Part shown: positions 24,903 to 34,225 of the stretch, in pieces | Layout: every line of letters begins with the position of its first letter | Numbering within the stretch: position 1 is the stretch's first letter | Source: Couchioplanes caeruleus | GTDB taxonomy: Bacteria > Actinomycetota > Actinomycetes > Mycobacteriales > Micromonosporaceae | Reading direction: 5' to 3' | Assembly (NCBI RefSeq): GCF_003751945.1 | Contig: NZ_RJKL01000001.1 | Location: 3,720,001-3,784,000 of the forward strand | Length of the DNA stretch: 64,000 nucleotides | The notes under the pieces: model-generated | Databases searched by the model: none | What the model saw: only the letters and a program-made list of their open reading frames with translations | What the model was told of the DNA's origin: nothing | Translations under genes and position numbers: made by a program

Positions 24903-27005
24903 TCAACCATCCCGGCTGTGGGAAAGTCGCGCCGCCGCGCCGTCACGGTCCTTCGGGAGCGAAGCGACCGGCATCTCCCGCCGCGGCTCGACGGTGCGCA
25001 GCCCCAGCACCGCCAGCCACTCCGCGAGCTGCCGGTGCAGGGCGTCCGGCCCGGCGAGGTCCCCCTGGGTGACCGGCCACTCGGCCGGGTGGACCACCAT
25101 CGCCTCGGTCTGCCACCCACCGAGTCCGCCGTGCGAGCCCACCAGCTCTTCGAACGCCGCCACCTCGTCGGTCACCGGGTCGACGGCGCTGATCACCACG
25201 AGGTCCCCGACGTGCGCCGCCTGCTGGTGGCGCAGCAGGTCGGTGCGGGCCCGCGGACCGTACGGCAGCAGCGGGTCCTGCCCCTCGACCGTGCCGTCCA
25301 CCAGCCGGTGCGAGCCGGCCGGACCGTACGCCACCGGGCCGTCGTCCTCGCGCACGACCACCAGACCGACGCCCGGATGCCCGGCGAGGCCGTCGACGAG
25401 CTGGGGGTAGATCGCGTCGATGCGGTCCCGGCCGAGCCGTCCGGCGTGCCGGGTCAGGTAGATCAAAGCGAGGTTGCCCGAGGAGACGACCAGCACCGGC
25501 GCGATCGGCGGGTGCGGGAAATCCGGCTCCTTGGTGGCCTCCTCCTCGGCCGGGACGCTCGGCGCGTCGGTCTGATCCGGTGCGGAGAACCGGGCGACCG
25601 CCTCCTCGAGGGTCTCGCCGTAGCGCTGCCGGAACGTCGCACCCTGGCTCTGCCCGTGGTCCGAGAGCACGACGATCCGGTACGCGCGCGCCGCCTCGCG
25701 CCCCAGCCGTTCCAGCACGCCGAGCATCCGGTCCAGGCTCTCGAGCTGCCGCATCGACTCGGGCCGGGCCGGGCCGGCGTGGTGGGCCACCTCGTCGTAG
25801 TCGACCAGGTCGCAGTAGACCACCGGCGCGCCCCGGGCCATCTGCTCGGCGATCAGCGAGACGTTGACGTCGCGCAGCAGCATCGAGGCCGGCCGCAGCG
25901 CCAGGAAGGCGCCGGAGCGGCTGACCCGCGGCTCGAGGTTGCGCCGGCGCTGCAGCCGGGCCTGGTGCAGCTCGGTGATGACCTCGCCGACCCCGAGCAC
26001 CAGCGCGCGGGTGAAGCCGAACGGGCTGGCCATGAACGCCGCCCAGCCGCGGGCCGAGCGCCCGGGCAGGGCCGCGTGGCTCACCGTGAGCAGGTTGATG
26101 GCGGCGTCGCCGGAGAAGGCGTTGCCGATGCTGACCCCACCCTCGTGCAGCAGCCCCCGGCCGTCGGAGAGGCGCTGCTCGATCACGGCCGCGTCGCGGG
26201 GACGGTTGGAGACCATCAGCCGGCCGGTGTCCTTCTCGAACCAGCGGAACGCGGGAATCTGCCGGGAGGCGCCGTGCAGGATGCCCGCCTGCGCGGCCGG
26301 GGTGGTCGAGGGCAGGCCGGTGTGCCAGCCGCGCATCGTGTGGGTGCCCGTACGCAGCCAGCGGCCGATGGTCGGCAGGTTGCCGGCGCGGACGGCCCAG
26401 CGCAGCACCGGCTCGCTGACCCCGTCGAGCTGGACGACGAGCAGGCCGGGCTCGGTGCCGGGCCGGGGACGGCGCAGGTCGAGGAGCGGACCGCCGTCCT
26501 GCCGGGCCTGGCGCCGCCGGATGCCGCGCATGAGCCGCTTCGACTCGGCGAGGAAGGTGTCCTCGGTGCCGCTGTCCATCATCCAGTCGAAGATCGCGGC
26601 GCACACCACGGCGAGCAGCGCGGCGAAGCCGACGGTGGGCCAGCCGCTGAGCCGCTTCGACGGGTCCAGTTCCAGGGCCACCACCATGACGATGACCTGG
26701 GCGAGCACGCCGAGCAGCATCGCGCCCCAGCCGCCCAGGGCGGTGACGCCGGCGAGCAGCAGCGGGCGGAGCACCGCGCCGACCACCGCGACGAGCACCA
26801 CGAGGCCCATCGTGTCGAGGACGTCCGTGGCACGGACCCCGGGCATCAGCCAGAGAGTGACGGTGAGCACGATGAAGGTGGTGATCCCGTTGCGCAGGAC
26901 CGCCCGCAGCCGATCGAGGACGCGCCGCCAGTTGAGCAGCGCGCGCAGCCCGGTTCGCCCTCGTTGTACGGCCACGAGCAAACGATCGCACAGACGGCCA
27001 CGCAT
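24903..27005 (-). CDS. Fusion of a holin-like membrane domain and an alkaline-phosphatase-fold phosphodiesterase
   Basis: A 700-residue protein. Residues about 35-145 form four membrane helices of the mycobacterial holin-4 type (NGITTFIVLTVTLWLMPGV; GLVVLVAVVGAVLRPLLL; LLGVLAQVIVMVVALEL; VGFAALLAVVCAAIFDW). From about 185 onward there is a type I phosphodiesterase/nucleotide pyrophosphatase fold. It has LLVVQLDGVSEP (metal Asp), the nucleophile region LPSTTPAAQAGILHG, YCDLVDYDEVAHHAGP and IVVLSDHGQSQG. The orientation would place the phosphatase domain on one membrane face, acting on an envelope phosphodiester. Substrate and partner are unknown. It is followed tightly by the beta-propeller gene. 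Confidence 0.82.
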   Translation of the reverse strand: MRGRLCDRLLVAVQRGRTGLRALLNWRRVLDRLRAVLRNGITTFIVLTVTLWLMPGVRATDVLDTMGLVVLVAVVGAVLRPLLLAGVTALGGWGAMLLGVLAQVIVMVVALELDPSKRLSGWPTVGFAALLAVVCAAIFDWMMDSGTEDTFLAESKRLMRGIRRRQARQDGGPLLDLRRPRPGTEPGLLVVQLDGVSEPVLRWAVRAGNLPTIGRWLRTGTHTMRGWHTGLPSTTPAAQAGILHGASRQIPAFRWFEKDTGRLMVSNRPRDAAVIEQRLSDGRGLLHEGGVSIGNAFSGDAAINLLTVSHAALPGRSARGWAAFMASPFGFTRALVLGVGEVITELHQARLQRRRNLEPRVSRSGAFLALRPASMLLRDVNVSLIAEQMARGAPVVYCDLVDYDEVAHHAGPARPESMRQLESLDRMLGVLERLGREAARAYRIVVLSDHGQSQGATFRQRYGETLEEAVARFSAPDQTDAPSVPAEEEATKEPDFPHPPIAPVLVVSSGNLALIYLTRHAGRLGRDRIDAIYPQLVDGLAGHPGVGLVVVREDDGPVAYGPAGSHRLVDGTVEGQDPLLPYGPRARTDLLRHQQAAHVGDLVVISAVDPVTDEVAAFEELVGSHGGLGGWQTEAMVVHPAEWPVTQGDLAGPDALHRQLAEWLAVLGLRTVEPRREMPVASLPKDRDGAAARLSHSRDG

Positions 27006-27074
27006 CCGTGGGGCGGAACCGTGCTGTCGCCGTACGCGTCGGAACAGTTAGCGTCGACTCCCGTGGAGGGCATT

Positions 27075-27542
27075 GTGCGTCGTCTGTTCCCATGTGCCGC
27101 GCTCGCCGTGCTGCTGGGCGGCTGCGCCGGCAACGTACCGAGTGGCATGGAAGAACCACCCACCACCTGGACCGTGCCCGGCAAGTACGCGTTCACCCTC
27201 GTGTCCGACTGTGGGGAACGTGCCTTGATCGGCAAGTTCCGCGTCACCGTCGAGAGTGACAAGGTGACCCGCGCCGAGGGGCTTGACGACGCGGCACGGC
27301 GGGCAATGATGCTGCGCCTGGCCAACCTCGTCCCGACGTTGCGGCAGCTCGAGGACGAGGCCGAGACGGCGCGGCGGGAGGGCGCGGAGGTGGTTCAGGT
27401 CGAGCGGGACATCTCGGATGCCCACCCGGTCCGCATCGTGATCGACAAGTCGGCCTCCGCCGCGGACGACGAGTCCTGCTACACGATCGAGGACTACACG
27501 ATCGGGTTAGCCGCCGAGCCGTCGGCGACGCCGTCGAGGTAG
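27075..27542 (+). CDS. Small lipoprotein of unknown function
   Basis: A 155-residue lipoprotein. GTG at 27075 is chosen because GGAGGG lies five bases upstream; a GTG four codons earlier is possible. The signal (VRRLFPCAALAVLLGGC) ends in the lipobox LLGGC. The mature part is short and acidic with a CGERALIGKFRVTVESDKV strand region and a single later cysteine. I recognise no family. It is divergent from the holin-phosphodiesterase gene, with about 70 bases between the starts, and 34 bases upstream of the chitinase gene on the same strand. Confidence 0.75.
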   Translation: MRRLFPCAALAVLLGGCAGNVPSGMEEPPTTWTVPGKYAFTLVSDCGERALIGKFRVTVESDKVTRAEGLDDAARRAMMLRLANLVPTLRQLEDEAETARREGAEVVQVERDISDAHPVRIVIDKSASAADDESCYTIEDYTIGLAAEPSATPSR

Positions 27543-27576
27543 GTTCGCCGCAGCTGCGAGGGATGGGGAGGCCCGC

Positions 27577-28779
27577 GTGCGGGTCGTGCCCGTTCTCGTC
27601 GTCATGATCGCGTTGCTGGCCGGATGCACCACGCCGGAGGCGGCGTCGCCCGCGCCGTCGGCCAAGGCGTCGCCCGGCTCGCGCGTGGTGGCGTATTTCA
27701 CCGACTGGGGCGTGTACGGCCGCGACTTCCAGGTCCGCGACGTCGACACCAGCGGCGCGGCGGCCCGGCTCACCCACCTCGTGTACGCGTTCGGCAAGGT
27801 CACCGACGGCACCTGCGCGACAGGCGATGCCTGGGCCGCGTTCGGCAAGCCGTACGCCGCGGCGGACAGTGTGGACGGTGTCGCCGACGCCACCCAGGAG
27901 CTGCGCGGCACCTTCGGCCAGCTCCGCAGGCTCAAGGCACGCCACCCCCACCTGCGGATCCTCTGGTCCTTCGGCGGGTGGACCGGCTCGGGCGGCTACA
28001 CCGAGGCGGCCCGCGATCCGGCGCGCTTCGCCCGCTCCTGCGCCGCGCTGCTGCGGGACCCCCGCTGGGCCGGCCTCTTCGACGGCATCGACGTGGACTG
28101 GGAGTATCCGAACGCCTGCGGGCTGGCCTGCGATCGCAGCGGCCCGCTCGCGCTCGGCGCTCTGCTCGGCGCGTTGCGCACGGAGCTGGGACCGGAGGCC
28201 GTCATCACCGCCGCGGTGCCCGGCGACCTCGGCAAGCTCGCCGCCACCGACTATGCGGCCGCGGCGCGGGCGGCGACCTGGCTCAGCGCGATGACCTACG
28301 ACTTCTTCGGCACCGGCGACACGCCCGGGCCCACCGCACCGCACTCGCCGCTGACCGCGTACCCGGGGATCCCGCGGGAGACCGCGACCGCCGACGCCAC
28401 CGTCCGCGAGCTCCTGGCCCTGGGCGTGCCGCGCGACAAGGTGCTGCTCGGGGTGGGTTTCTACGGCCGGGGCTGGCGCGGGGTGACCACGGCCTCACCC
28501 GGGGGCCGGGCGAGCGGCGCGGCCGCCGGCTCCCACGAGAAGGGCGTGGAGGACTACGAGGTACTGCGCAAGACCTGCCCCCCGACGGGTACGGCGGGCG
28601 GCACGGCCTACGCGTTCTGCCACGGCCAGTGGTGGAGCTACGACACCCCCGAGACCATCAAGGCCAAGATGGCGTACGCCCGCGGCAACGGCCTCGGCGG
28701 CGCCTTCGCGTGGGAGCTCTCCGGTGACACGCCGGACGCCCAGCTCGTCCGCGCGATGGCCGACGGGCTGGGCGGTTAG
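27577..28779 (+). CDS. GH18 chitinase lipoprotein
   Basis: A 400-residue glycoside hydrolase family 18 protein. The signal VVPVLVVMIALLAGC ends in a lipobox, so it is anchored at the outer face of the membrane. Catalytic motif DGIDVDWEYP holds the proton donor Glu near residue 176. Other marks are VVAYFTDWGVYGR (first barrel strand), ILWSFGGWT, MTYDFFGTGD and GAFAWELSGDTP (last strand). It should cleave beta-1,4-N-acetylglucosamine polymers such as chitin. It has no separate carbohydrate-binding module. The stop shares bases with the stop of the convergent LamG gene. Confidence 0.92.
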   Translation: MRVVPVLVVMIALLAGCTTPEAASPAPSAKASPGSRVVAYFTDWGVYGRDFQVRDVDTSGAAARLTHLVYAFGKVTDGTCATGDAWAAFGKPYAAADSVDGVADATQELRGTFGQLRRLKARHPHLRILWSFGGWTGSGGYTEAARDPARFARSCAALLRDPRWAGLFDGIDVDWEYPNACGLACDRSGPLALGALLGALRTELGPEAVITAAVPGDLGKLAATDYAAAARAATWLSAMTYDFFGTGDTPGPTAPHSPLTAYPGIPRETATADATVRELLALGVPRDKVLLGVGFYGRGWRGVTTASPGGRASGAAAGSHEKGVEDYEVLRKTCPPTGTAGGTAYAFCHGQWWSYDTPETIKAKMAYARGNGLGGAFAWELSGDTPDAQLVRAMADGLGG

Positions 28780-29597
28780 CCGATCCGGACCCAGACGTCG
28801 TCGATGATGCCGTGGAACTGGTCGTTGTCGGCGTAGGCACCCTTGCCGCCGATGCTGAGCGGGCGGTTGTTGGCCACCGACAGCCGCGCGGAGATCGCCC
28901 TGTTGCCCCGGACCGCGCCGTCGACCAGGACGGTCAGCGCGGTCGGGGTCCGGCGGCACTCCACGGTATGCCAGCTACCGTCGGCGACGGAGACCGAGCT
29001 GCGCGCGATCTTGAGGCCGGTGCCGGCACCGTGGAACACGCAGCTCGGGTTCCCCGCGGCGCCGTCGATCTGCAACTTGTACTGGCTGCTCGTCGAGGAG
29101 TATCCCTTCTGCACGATGTTCTGGCCGCGGGTGGTCTGACTGCGGGCGAGCAGCACGGCCGCCCCGAAGGAGATCGGCCGGGTTCCCGGGTTGAGGGCCG
29201 CGGAACTGGCGCTCTGCAGGGCGGCGTGCGGGCAGTTCGAGGTGGTCCGGCACTTCGCCGGGAAGCGCAGCGCCTGGCCGCTGCGGTGCGGGACGACGCG
29301 GACCGTCCCTCCGTTGCCGGCGATCAGCCGCAGCGTGTGCCCGCGGCCGGACTCGTCCCGGATCCCGCTCGTCCGACCGCCGTCGAAGGTGTATCGCGCG
29401 ACGAACGTCCCACCGGCGGCCCGGGCCGCGGCGGCCACGGCCAGGACCGCCCGGGCGGCCGCCGTCCGCAGGGCCGCCTCTCCGGAGGCCGGAGCGGCGG
29501 TGACCGACGCCGATCCGGCGGGAGCCGCGGGAGCGGCGATGACTGCGGCCAGCAGACCGGCGAGAGCTACGAAGACGAACGCACGACGAGATCTCAT
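28776..29597 (-). CDS. Secreted LamG-like (concanavalin A fold) domain protein
   Basis: A 273-residue exported protein. The signal peptide is RRAFVFVALAGLLAAVIAAPA, then a 35-residue Ala-rich linker, then one LamG-like jelly-roll domain: YTFDGG, ALRFPAK, NIVQKGYSSTSSQYKLQ, WHTVECRRTPTALTVLVDG and FHGIIDDVWV. It has two cysteine pairs. Such domains bind glycans or proteins and no catalytic residues are evident. It converges on the GH18 chitinase gene with a four-base overlap (TTAG serves both stops), and the pair may act together at the cell surface. Confidence 0.8.
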   Translation of the reverse strand: MRSRRAFVFVALAGLLAAVIAAPAAPAGSASVTAAPASGEAALRTAAARAVLAVAAAARAAGGTFVARYTFDGGRTSGIRDESGRGHTLRLIAGNGGTVRVVPHRSGQALRFPAKCRTTSNCPHAALQSASSAALNPGTRPISFGAAVLLARSQTTRGQNIVQKGYSSTSSQYKLQIDGAAGNPSCVFHGAGTGLKIARSSVSVADGSWHTVECRRTPTALTVLVDGAVRGNRAISARLSVANNRPLSIGGKGAYADNDQFHGIIDDVWVRIG

Positions 29598-29681
29598 GAC
29601 CGAATTATGACTTGTGCACCAATTCGCCATCTCATGAACGCGATGTGACACCGAGGCGTCCACGGGGTATGTAGCCAGGTC

Positions 29682-31544
29682 ATGGCCCTGCCCATCGAGG
29701 AGTACGCGATCATCGCCGACACGCAGACCGCCGCCCTGGTGGGTCGCAACGGCTCGATCGACTGGCTGTGCGTGCCCCGGTTCGACTCCGGGGCGATCTT
29801 CGCGGCCCTGCTCGGCGACGAGGAGAACGGTCACTGGACCATCGCACCGGTCGCCGACGTGATCGCCGTGCGGCGCAGGTACCGGCCGGACACGATGGTG
29901 CTGGAGACCGAGTTCAAGACCGCCGACGGCGTCGTCCGGCTGATCGACTTCATGCCGCCCCGGGACGAGGCCCCCGACGTCGTCCGCATCGTGGAGGGCG
30001 TCCGCGGCCGCGTGCCGATGACGATGCGGTTGCGCCTGCGCTTCGACTACGGCCACGTGGTGCCGTGGGTCTACCGGGAACAGGACGCGCTGGTGGCGGT
30101 GGCCGGTCCGGACGCCGTCTGGCTGCGGACGCCCGTCGAGACACACGGCGAGAACATGGCCACCCGGGCGGACTTCGAGGTCGGGCCGGACGAGCGTACG
30201 TCCTTCGTGCTGACCTGGCGTGCCTCGCACCTGCCGCCGCCCGAGCCGATCGACCCGGCCCACGAGCTCGGCGTCACCGAAGGGTACTGGCAGGGCTGGG
30301 TCTCAGCCTGCACCTACGAGGGCGAGTGGCGGGACGCGGTCGTCCGGTCCCTGCTGACTCTGAAGGCCCTGACCTACGCACCGACCGGCGGCATCGTCGC
30401 CGCGGCGACCACCTCCCTGCCCGAAAAGCTGGGCGGCGTCCGCAACTGGGACTACCGGTTCTGCTGGCTGCGCGACGCCACGATCACGCTGCAGTCCCTG
30501 CTCTACTCCGGATTCCAGAGCGAGGCGCTGGCGTGGCGCAAGTGGCTGCTGCGGGCCATCGCGGGCAACCCGGCCGAACTACAGATCATGTACGGCGTGG
30601 CGGGCGAGCGCCGCCTCGACGAGTACGTCGCCGAGTGGCTGGCCGGCTATGACGGCAACCCGGTGCGGATCGGCAACGCGGCCGCCGAGCAGTTCCAGCT
30701 CGACGTCTACGGCGAGGTGATGGACGCGCTGCACCAGGGCCGGCGCGCAGGGCTGAAGGCCGCGGATCCCGCCTGGGGGCTCCAGGTCAAGCTCATGGAG
30801 TTCGTCGAGCAGCACTGGACGGATCCCGACGAGGGCATCTGGGAAGTGCGCGGCGGGCCGAAGCAGTTCGTGCACTCCAAGCTGATGGCCTGGGTCGCCG
30901 CCGACCGCGCCGTCAAGGCGGTGGAGGAGTTCGGCCTGCCCGGCCCGGTCGAGCGGTGGGCGGAACTGCGCGAGACCATCCGCACCGACATCCTGGAGAA
31001 GGGGTACGACCCCGAGCGCCGCACCTTCACCCAGTTCTACGGCTCCGACGAGCTGGACGCCGCGCTACTGATGGTGCCGCTGGTCGGCTTCCTGCCCGCC
31101 ACCGACGAACGGGTCGTGGGCACGGTGGAGGCGATCGAGCGACACCTGCTCGTGGACGGCTTCGTGCAGCGCTACACCCAGCACCCGGACACCGACGTCG
31201 ACGGCCTGCCGCCCGGCGAGGGCGCCTTCCTCGCCTGCACGTTCTGGCTGGCCGACAACTACGCGCTGATGGGCCGGCACGAGGAGGCGCGCGAGGTCTT
31301 CGAACGCCTCCTCGCCCTGCGCAACGACGTCGGGCTGCTCTCCGAGGAGTACGACCAGGCCGAGCGGCGGCTGGTGGGCAACTTCCCGCAGGCGTTCAGC
31401 CACGTGCCGCTGATCGACACCGCCCGGACCCTGTCGGCCGCGACCGCCCCCACCGAGGCGCGCGTCCGCGAGGGCCTGAAGGAGGGTTACTCCTCGCCCT
31501 CGAAGGCGTCGAAGGCCTCGTCCATGACCTCGCCGGCGACGTAG
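29682..31544 (+). CDS. Glycoside hydrolase family 15 protein (glucoamylase or trehalase-like)
   Basis: A 620-residue cytoplasmic GH15 enzyme with no signal peptide. An N-terminal beta-sandwich (IEEYAIIADTQTAALVGRNG, SIDWLCVPRFDS) is followed by the (alpha/alpha)6 barrel. Catalytic region motifs are RNWDYRFCWLRDA, the general-acid Glu in DEGIWEVRGG, and the general-base region LLSEEYD near the end. In actinomycetes this family includes alpha,alpha-trehalases as well as glucoamylases; the sequence does not decide between them. The last 58 bases (a Ser-rich tail) overlap the 3' end of the opposite spo0M gene. Confidence 0.9.
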   Translation: MALPIEEYAIIADTQTAALVGRNGSIDWLCVPRFDSGAIFAALLGDEENGHWTIAPVADVIAVRRRYRPDTMVLETEFKTADGVVRLIDFMPPRDEAPDVVRIVEGVRGRVPMTMRLRLRFDYGHVVPWVYREQDALVAVAGPDAVWLRTPVETHGENMATRADFEVGPDERTSFVLTWRASHLPPPEPIDPAHELGVTEGYWQGWVSACTYEGEWRDAVVRSLLTLKALTYAPTGGIVAAATTSLPEKLGGVRNWDYRFCWLRDATITLQSLLYSGFQSEALAWRKWLLRAIAGNPAELQIMYGVAGERRLDEYVAEWLAGYDGNPVRIGNAAAEQFQLDVYGEVMDALHQGRRAGLKAADPAWGLQVKLMEFVEQHWTDPDEGIWEVRGGPKQFVHSKLMAWVAADRAVKAVEEFGLPGPVERWAELRETIRTDILEKGYDPERRTFTQFYGSDELDAALLMVPLVGFLPATDERVVGTVEAIERHLLVDGFVQRYTQHPDTDVDGLPPGEGAFLACTFWLADNYALMGRHEEAREVFERLLALRNDVGLLSEEYDQAERRLVGNFPQAFSHVPLIDTARTLSAATAPTEARVREGLKEGYSSPSKASKASSMTSPAT

Positions 31545-32425
31545 CCCGCGGCCAGTCCCCCGACGACGCCCGCGGCGACGCCGCCGACGCCCATGCCCCG
31601 GTGTCCGCGCCCGTGGCCGTGCTGGACGTGACCGAAGCCGGGCATGCTCTGGTAGTGGCTGAGCGCCTGCCGCACCCAGCCGTCGACGACCTGGGCCCAG
31701 TCCGCGGAGTCGGCGTCGCCGTGCGGCACGGTGTAGCGGCCGAAGGTGTCGTGGCCACCGCTGAACATGCCGCCGCGCTTGTCGAACTCCAGGACCACCT
31801 CGACGGTGTGCGGGTTGGTGACGAACGTGAGCTCGACCTCGTTGATGCCGTGCGCGTATTGCGCCGGCGGGTAGTACTCGATCTCCTGGTAGAACGGCAG
31901 CGTCTGGTGCACGCCCGCGATCCGGCCGTACTCTAGGTCGGCACGCTTGAACGTGAAGCCGAGCCGGCCGAAGGCCTCGAGGATGCGCTCCTGAACGGGC
32001 AGCGGGTGCACCGCCACCGGGTCCAGGTCTCCCTTGTCGACGGCCCGGGCGATGGCCAGCTCGGTGCGCACGCCCATGGTCATCCCGCGCAGGTGCTGGC
32101 CGTAGACCGAGGTGATCGGCGTCTCCCAGGGCATCATGATCTGGAAGGGCAGCGACACCCGCTGTCCCGCGGCGAGGCGCATCGCGCCGCTCACCGCCAC
32201 CCGGTGGAACTCGCCGTCGGCGGCGTACTCCCCGCCGGCGCCCTCGACCTCGATGCGGGTGACGAGACCGAGCGTGACGTGCTCGATGTCGGCGTCGTGG
32301 GACCCGCCGACGAGGTTCACCTGCCCGGTCAGTGGCGCGCCGGGCCGGGTGTCCGGTGACGCCAGCACGGTGTCGACGCTCGGACCACCCACGCCGAAGG
32401 CGCCCAGCAGCTTCTTGAAGCCCAC
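31487..32425 (-). CDS. spo0M: Sporulation-control protein Spo0M
   Basis: A 312-residue Spo0M-family protein with an arrestin-like N-terminal two-thirds (GAPLTGQVNLVGGSHDADIEHVTLGLVTR region, about residues 28-60; LPFQIMMPWETPI) and a C-terminal part with a Gly/His-rich, weakly hydrophobic end (GVGGVAAGVVGGLAAGYVAG). Spo0M influences sporulation and cell-shape control in Bacillus and is common in sporulating actinomycetes. The GTG has GGGGGAG nearby. The gene overlaps the GH15 gene tail by 58 bases and follows the CBS-domain membrane protein by nine bases on the same strand, so those two may be one transcript. Confidence 0.88.
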   Translation of the reverse strand: MGFKKLLGAFGVGGPSVDTVLASPDTRPGAPLTGQVNLVGGSHDADIEHVTLGLVTRIEVEGAGGEYAADGEFHRVAVSGAMRLAAGQRVSLPFQIMMPWETPITSVYGQHLRGMTMGVRTELAIARAVDKGDLDPVAVHPLPVQERILEAFGRLGFTFKRADLEYGRIAGVHQTLPFYQEIEYYPPAQYAHGINEVELTFVTNPHTVEVVLEFDKRGGMFSGGHDTFGRYTVPHGDADSADWAQVVDGWVRQALSHYQSMPGFGHVQHGHGRGHRGMGVGGVAAGVVGGLAAGYVAGEVMDEAFDAFEGEE

Positions 32426-32434
32426 AAACTCCCC

Positions 32435-33748
32435 CTACCCAGGACTGTCAGGTCGGGCAGAAGCTAACAAGTCCGGCTGAACGGTTGCTGAAAGAGCGCG
32501 CAGGCGTACGGCGGTGATGGCCCGTCCCGTGACCTCGGTGACCTCGGCGGTGTGCCCGTCGATCTCGACCACCTCGCCCGGCTGCTCGGGGATGTGTCCG
32601 AGCCGGGCCAACAGGAGCCCGGCCACCGTGGTGTAGTCGCCCGCGGACCGGTCCACGTCGACGCCGATGTCGGGCAGGTCATGGATCGGGAACGTGCCCG
32701 CAAGCAGCATCGCGCCGTCGTCCTCGTGGACCACCGACCGCACGTCCCGGTCGGTCTCGTCGTAGATCTCGCCCACGATCTCCTCCACCAGGTCCTCCAT
32801 GGTGACGATGCCGCCCGCCGTGCCGTGCTCGTCCACCACCAGGGCGATCTGCTGCCGCTGCGCGCGCATCTGGGGCATCGCGTCGGAGACCTTCAGCGTC
32901 TCGGGCAGGAAGAGCGGCGCGAAGACGTGAGCGATGACCGGACCGTCCGCGTCGACCAGTTCCCGCAGGTGCACGACGCCGAGAACGTCGTCGAGCCCCA
33001 GCGGGCCGGTCACCGGCGCCCGGGAGTGACCCGCCTCGGCCAGCCGCCGCAGCGCCTCGTCGGCGCGGAGCACGGCCGGCAGCGTGAACACGTCGCGCCG
33101 GGGCACGAGGATCTCGCGCAGCGTACGGTCGGCGATCTCGAAGGCACCGCTGATGATCGAGCGCTGCTCGGCGGAGAAGCTGTCCTGGGTGGCCACGATG
33201 TCGCGGATCTCCTCGCTGGTCACCTCCTCGCGGGCCGTGTCCGGATCGCCGCCGCTGATCCGCACGACCGCGTCGCTGGCCTTGCCGAGCAGCCAGACGA
33301 CGGGCCGGGTCAGGGTGGCGAGCAGATTCAGCGGTCGCGCCACGGCGAGGGCCCAGCTCTCGGCGCGCTGCATCGCGATGCGCTTCGGGGCCAGCTCGCC
33401 GAGGACCAGGGTGAAGAACGTCAGCAGAAGCGTCACCAGGATGATCGCGGCCGGTTCGGCGGCGCCGCCGAGGAAGGCGAGCGGGCCGATCAGCGGCTGG
33501 GCCAGCGAGACGGCCGCGGCCGCCGACGCCAGGAAGCCGGCCAGCGTGATGCCTATCTGGATGGTGGCGAGGAAGCGGTTGGGGTCGCGGGCGAGCCGCG
33601 CCAGCGTGACGCCCGTCCGGGACGCCCGTTCCAGCCGCTGTAGCTGACTCTCACGCAGCGACACCAGAGCCATTTCGCTGCCGGCGAAGACCGCATTGAG
33701 CAGGACGAGGATCACGACGAGCGCGATCTGCCAGCTATAACCACCCAT
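32435..33748 (-). CDS. Hemolysin-C/CorC-type membrane protein with CNNM and CBS domains
   Basis: A 437-residue protein. Residues about 1-190 form a CNNM (DUF21) membrane domain with four hydrophobic helices (IALVVILVLLNAVFAGSEMA; TIQIGITLAGFLASAAAA; IILVTLLLTFFTLVLGELAPKR). Residues about 200-340 form a CBS pair (ILVPRRDVFTLP; IALVVDEHGTAGGIVTMEDL). The C-terminal 80 residues form a CorC/HlyC domain (GDYTTVAGLLLARLGHIPE). The family handles divalent cations such as Mg2+ or Co2+, probably as an exporter. The neighbouring spo0M gene lies on the same strand. Confidence 0.9.
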   Translation of the reverse strand: MGGYSWQIALVVILVLLNAVFAGSEMALVSLRESQLQRLERASRTGVTLARLARDPNRFLATIQIGITLAGFLASAAAAVSLAQPLIGPLAFLGGAAEPAAIILVTLLLTFFTLVLGELAPKRIAMQRAESWALAVARPLNLLATLTRPVVWLLGKASDAVVRISGGDPDTAREEVTSEEIRDIVATQDSFSAEQRSIISGAFEIADRTLREILVPRRDVFTLPAVLRADEALRRLAEAGHSRAPVTGPLGLDDVLGVVHLRELVDADGPVIAHVFAPLFLPETLKVSDAMPQMRAQRQQIALVVDEHGTAGGIVTMEDLVEEIVGEIYDETDRDVRSVVHEDDGAMLLAGTFPIHDLPDIGVDVDRSAGDYTTVAGLLLARLGHIPEQPGEVVEIDGHTAEVTEVTGRAITAVRLRALSATVQPDLLASARPDSPG

Positions 33749-33892
33749 CCGCGTCCCTTACCCAGATCCCCCGCTTCTCAACGGCCGGCGGCAGCCCGGG
33801 GCGTTGCCGAGGCGGTCCGGCCCCATGGCGGTGAGCGTCCGACATGCGTCATACGCGATAGCCTCGCGGAACCACCACGAGCGGAGGATGAC

Positions 33893-34222
33893 GTGACAGA
33901 CGCCGCGCACTGTCAGGTTGTGACCACCATCGACTCCCGCGGGGCGGCGGACAGCCTGGCACGCCAAGCCGTAGAGGCCCGGGTTGCGGCCTGCGCTCAG
34001 GTCAGCGGTCCGGTCACCAGTACCTACTGGTGGGAGGGCAAAGTCGAAGCGGCCGAGGAGTGGCGGATCACCTTCAAGACAACGACCGCCCGCTACGCCG
34101 CGCTGGAGCGACACATCCGCGAGCACCACAGCTACGACGTACCTGAAATTCTGTGCAGCCCCGTCACGGCCGGCAACCCGGAATACCTGGAGTGGCTCGA
34201 TGCCGAGACGCCCGAGCGCTGA
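33893..34222 (+). CDS. cutA: CutA-like divalent-cation tolerance protein
   Basis: A 109-residue CutA1-family protein, forming a small trimeric ferredoxin-like fold. Visible family marks are VVTTIDSRGAADSLARQAV, ARVAACAQVSGPVTSTYWWEGKVE and HHSYDVPEILCSPVTAGNPEYLEWL. GTG start. CutA was first linked to copper tolerance, but its biochemical role is still unclear. It is a single gene facing away from the CNNM/CBS gene, whose start lies 144 bases to the left. Confidence 0.9.
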   Translation: MTDAAHCQVVTTIDSRGAADSLARQAVEARVAACAQVSGPVTSTYWWEGKVEAAEEWRITFKTTTARYAALERHIREHHSYDVPEILCSPVTAGNPEYLEWLDAETPER

Positions 34223-34225
34223 GGC

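Noticed and set aside
24735..27074. Long plus-strand frame leading into the lipoprotein
   Set aside because: The 5' 780 codons are antisense to the holin-phosphodiesterase gene; only the part from the GTG at 27075 with a ribosome site and lipobox is real.
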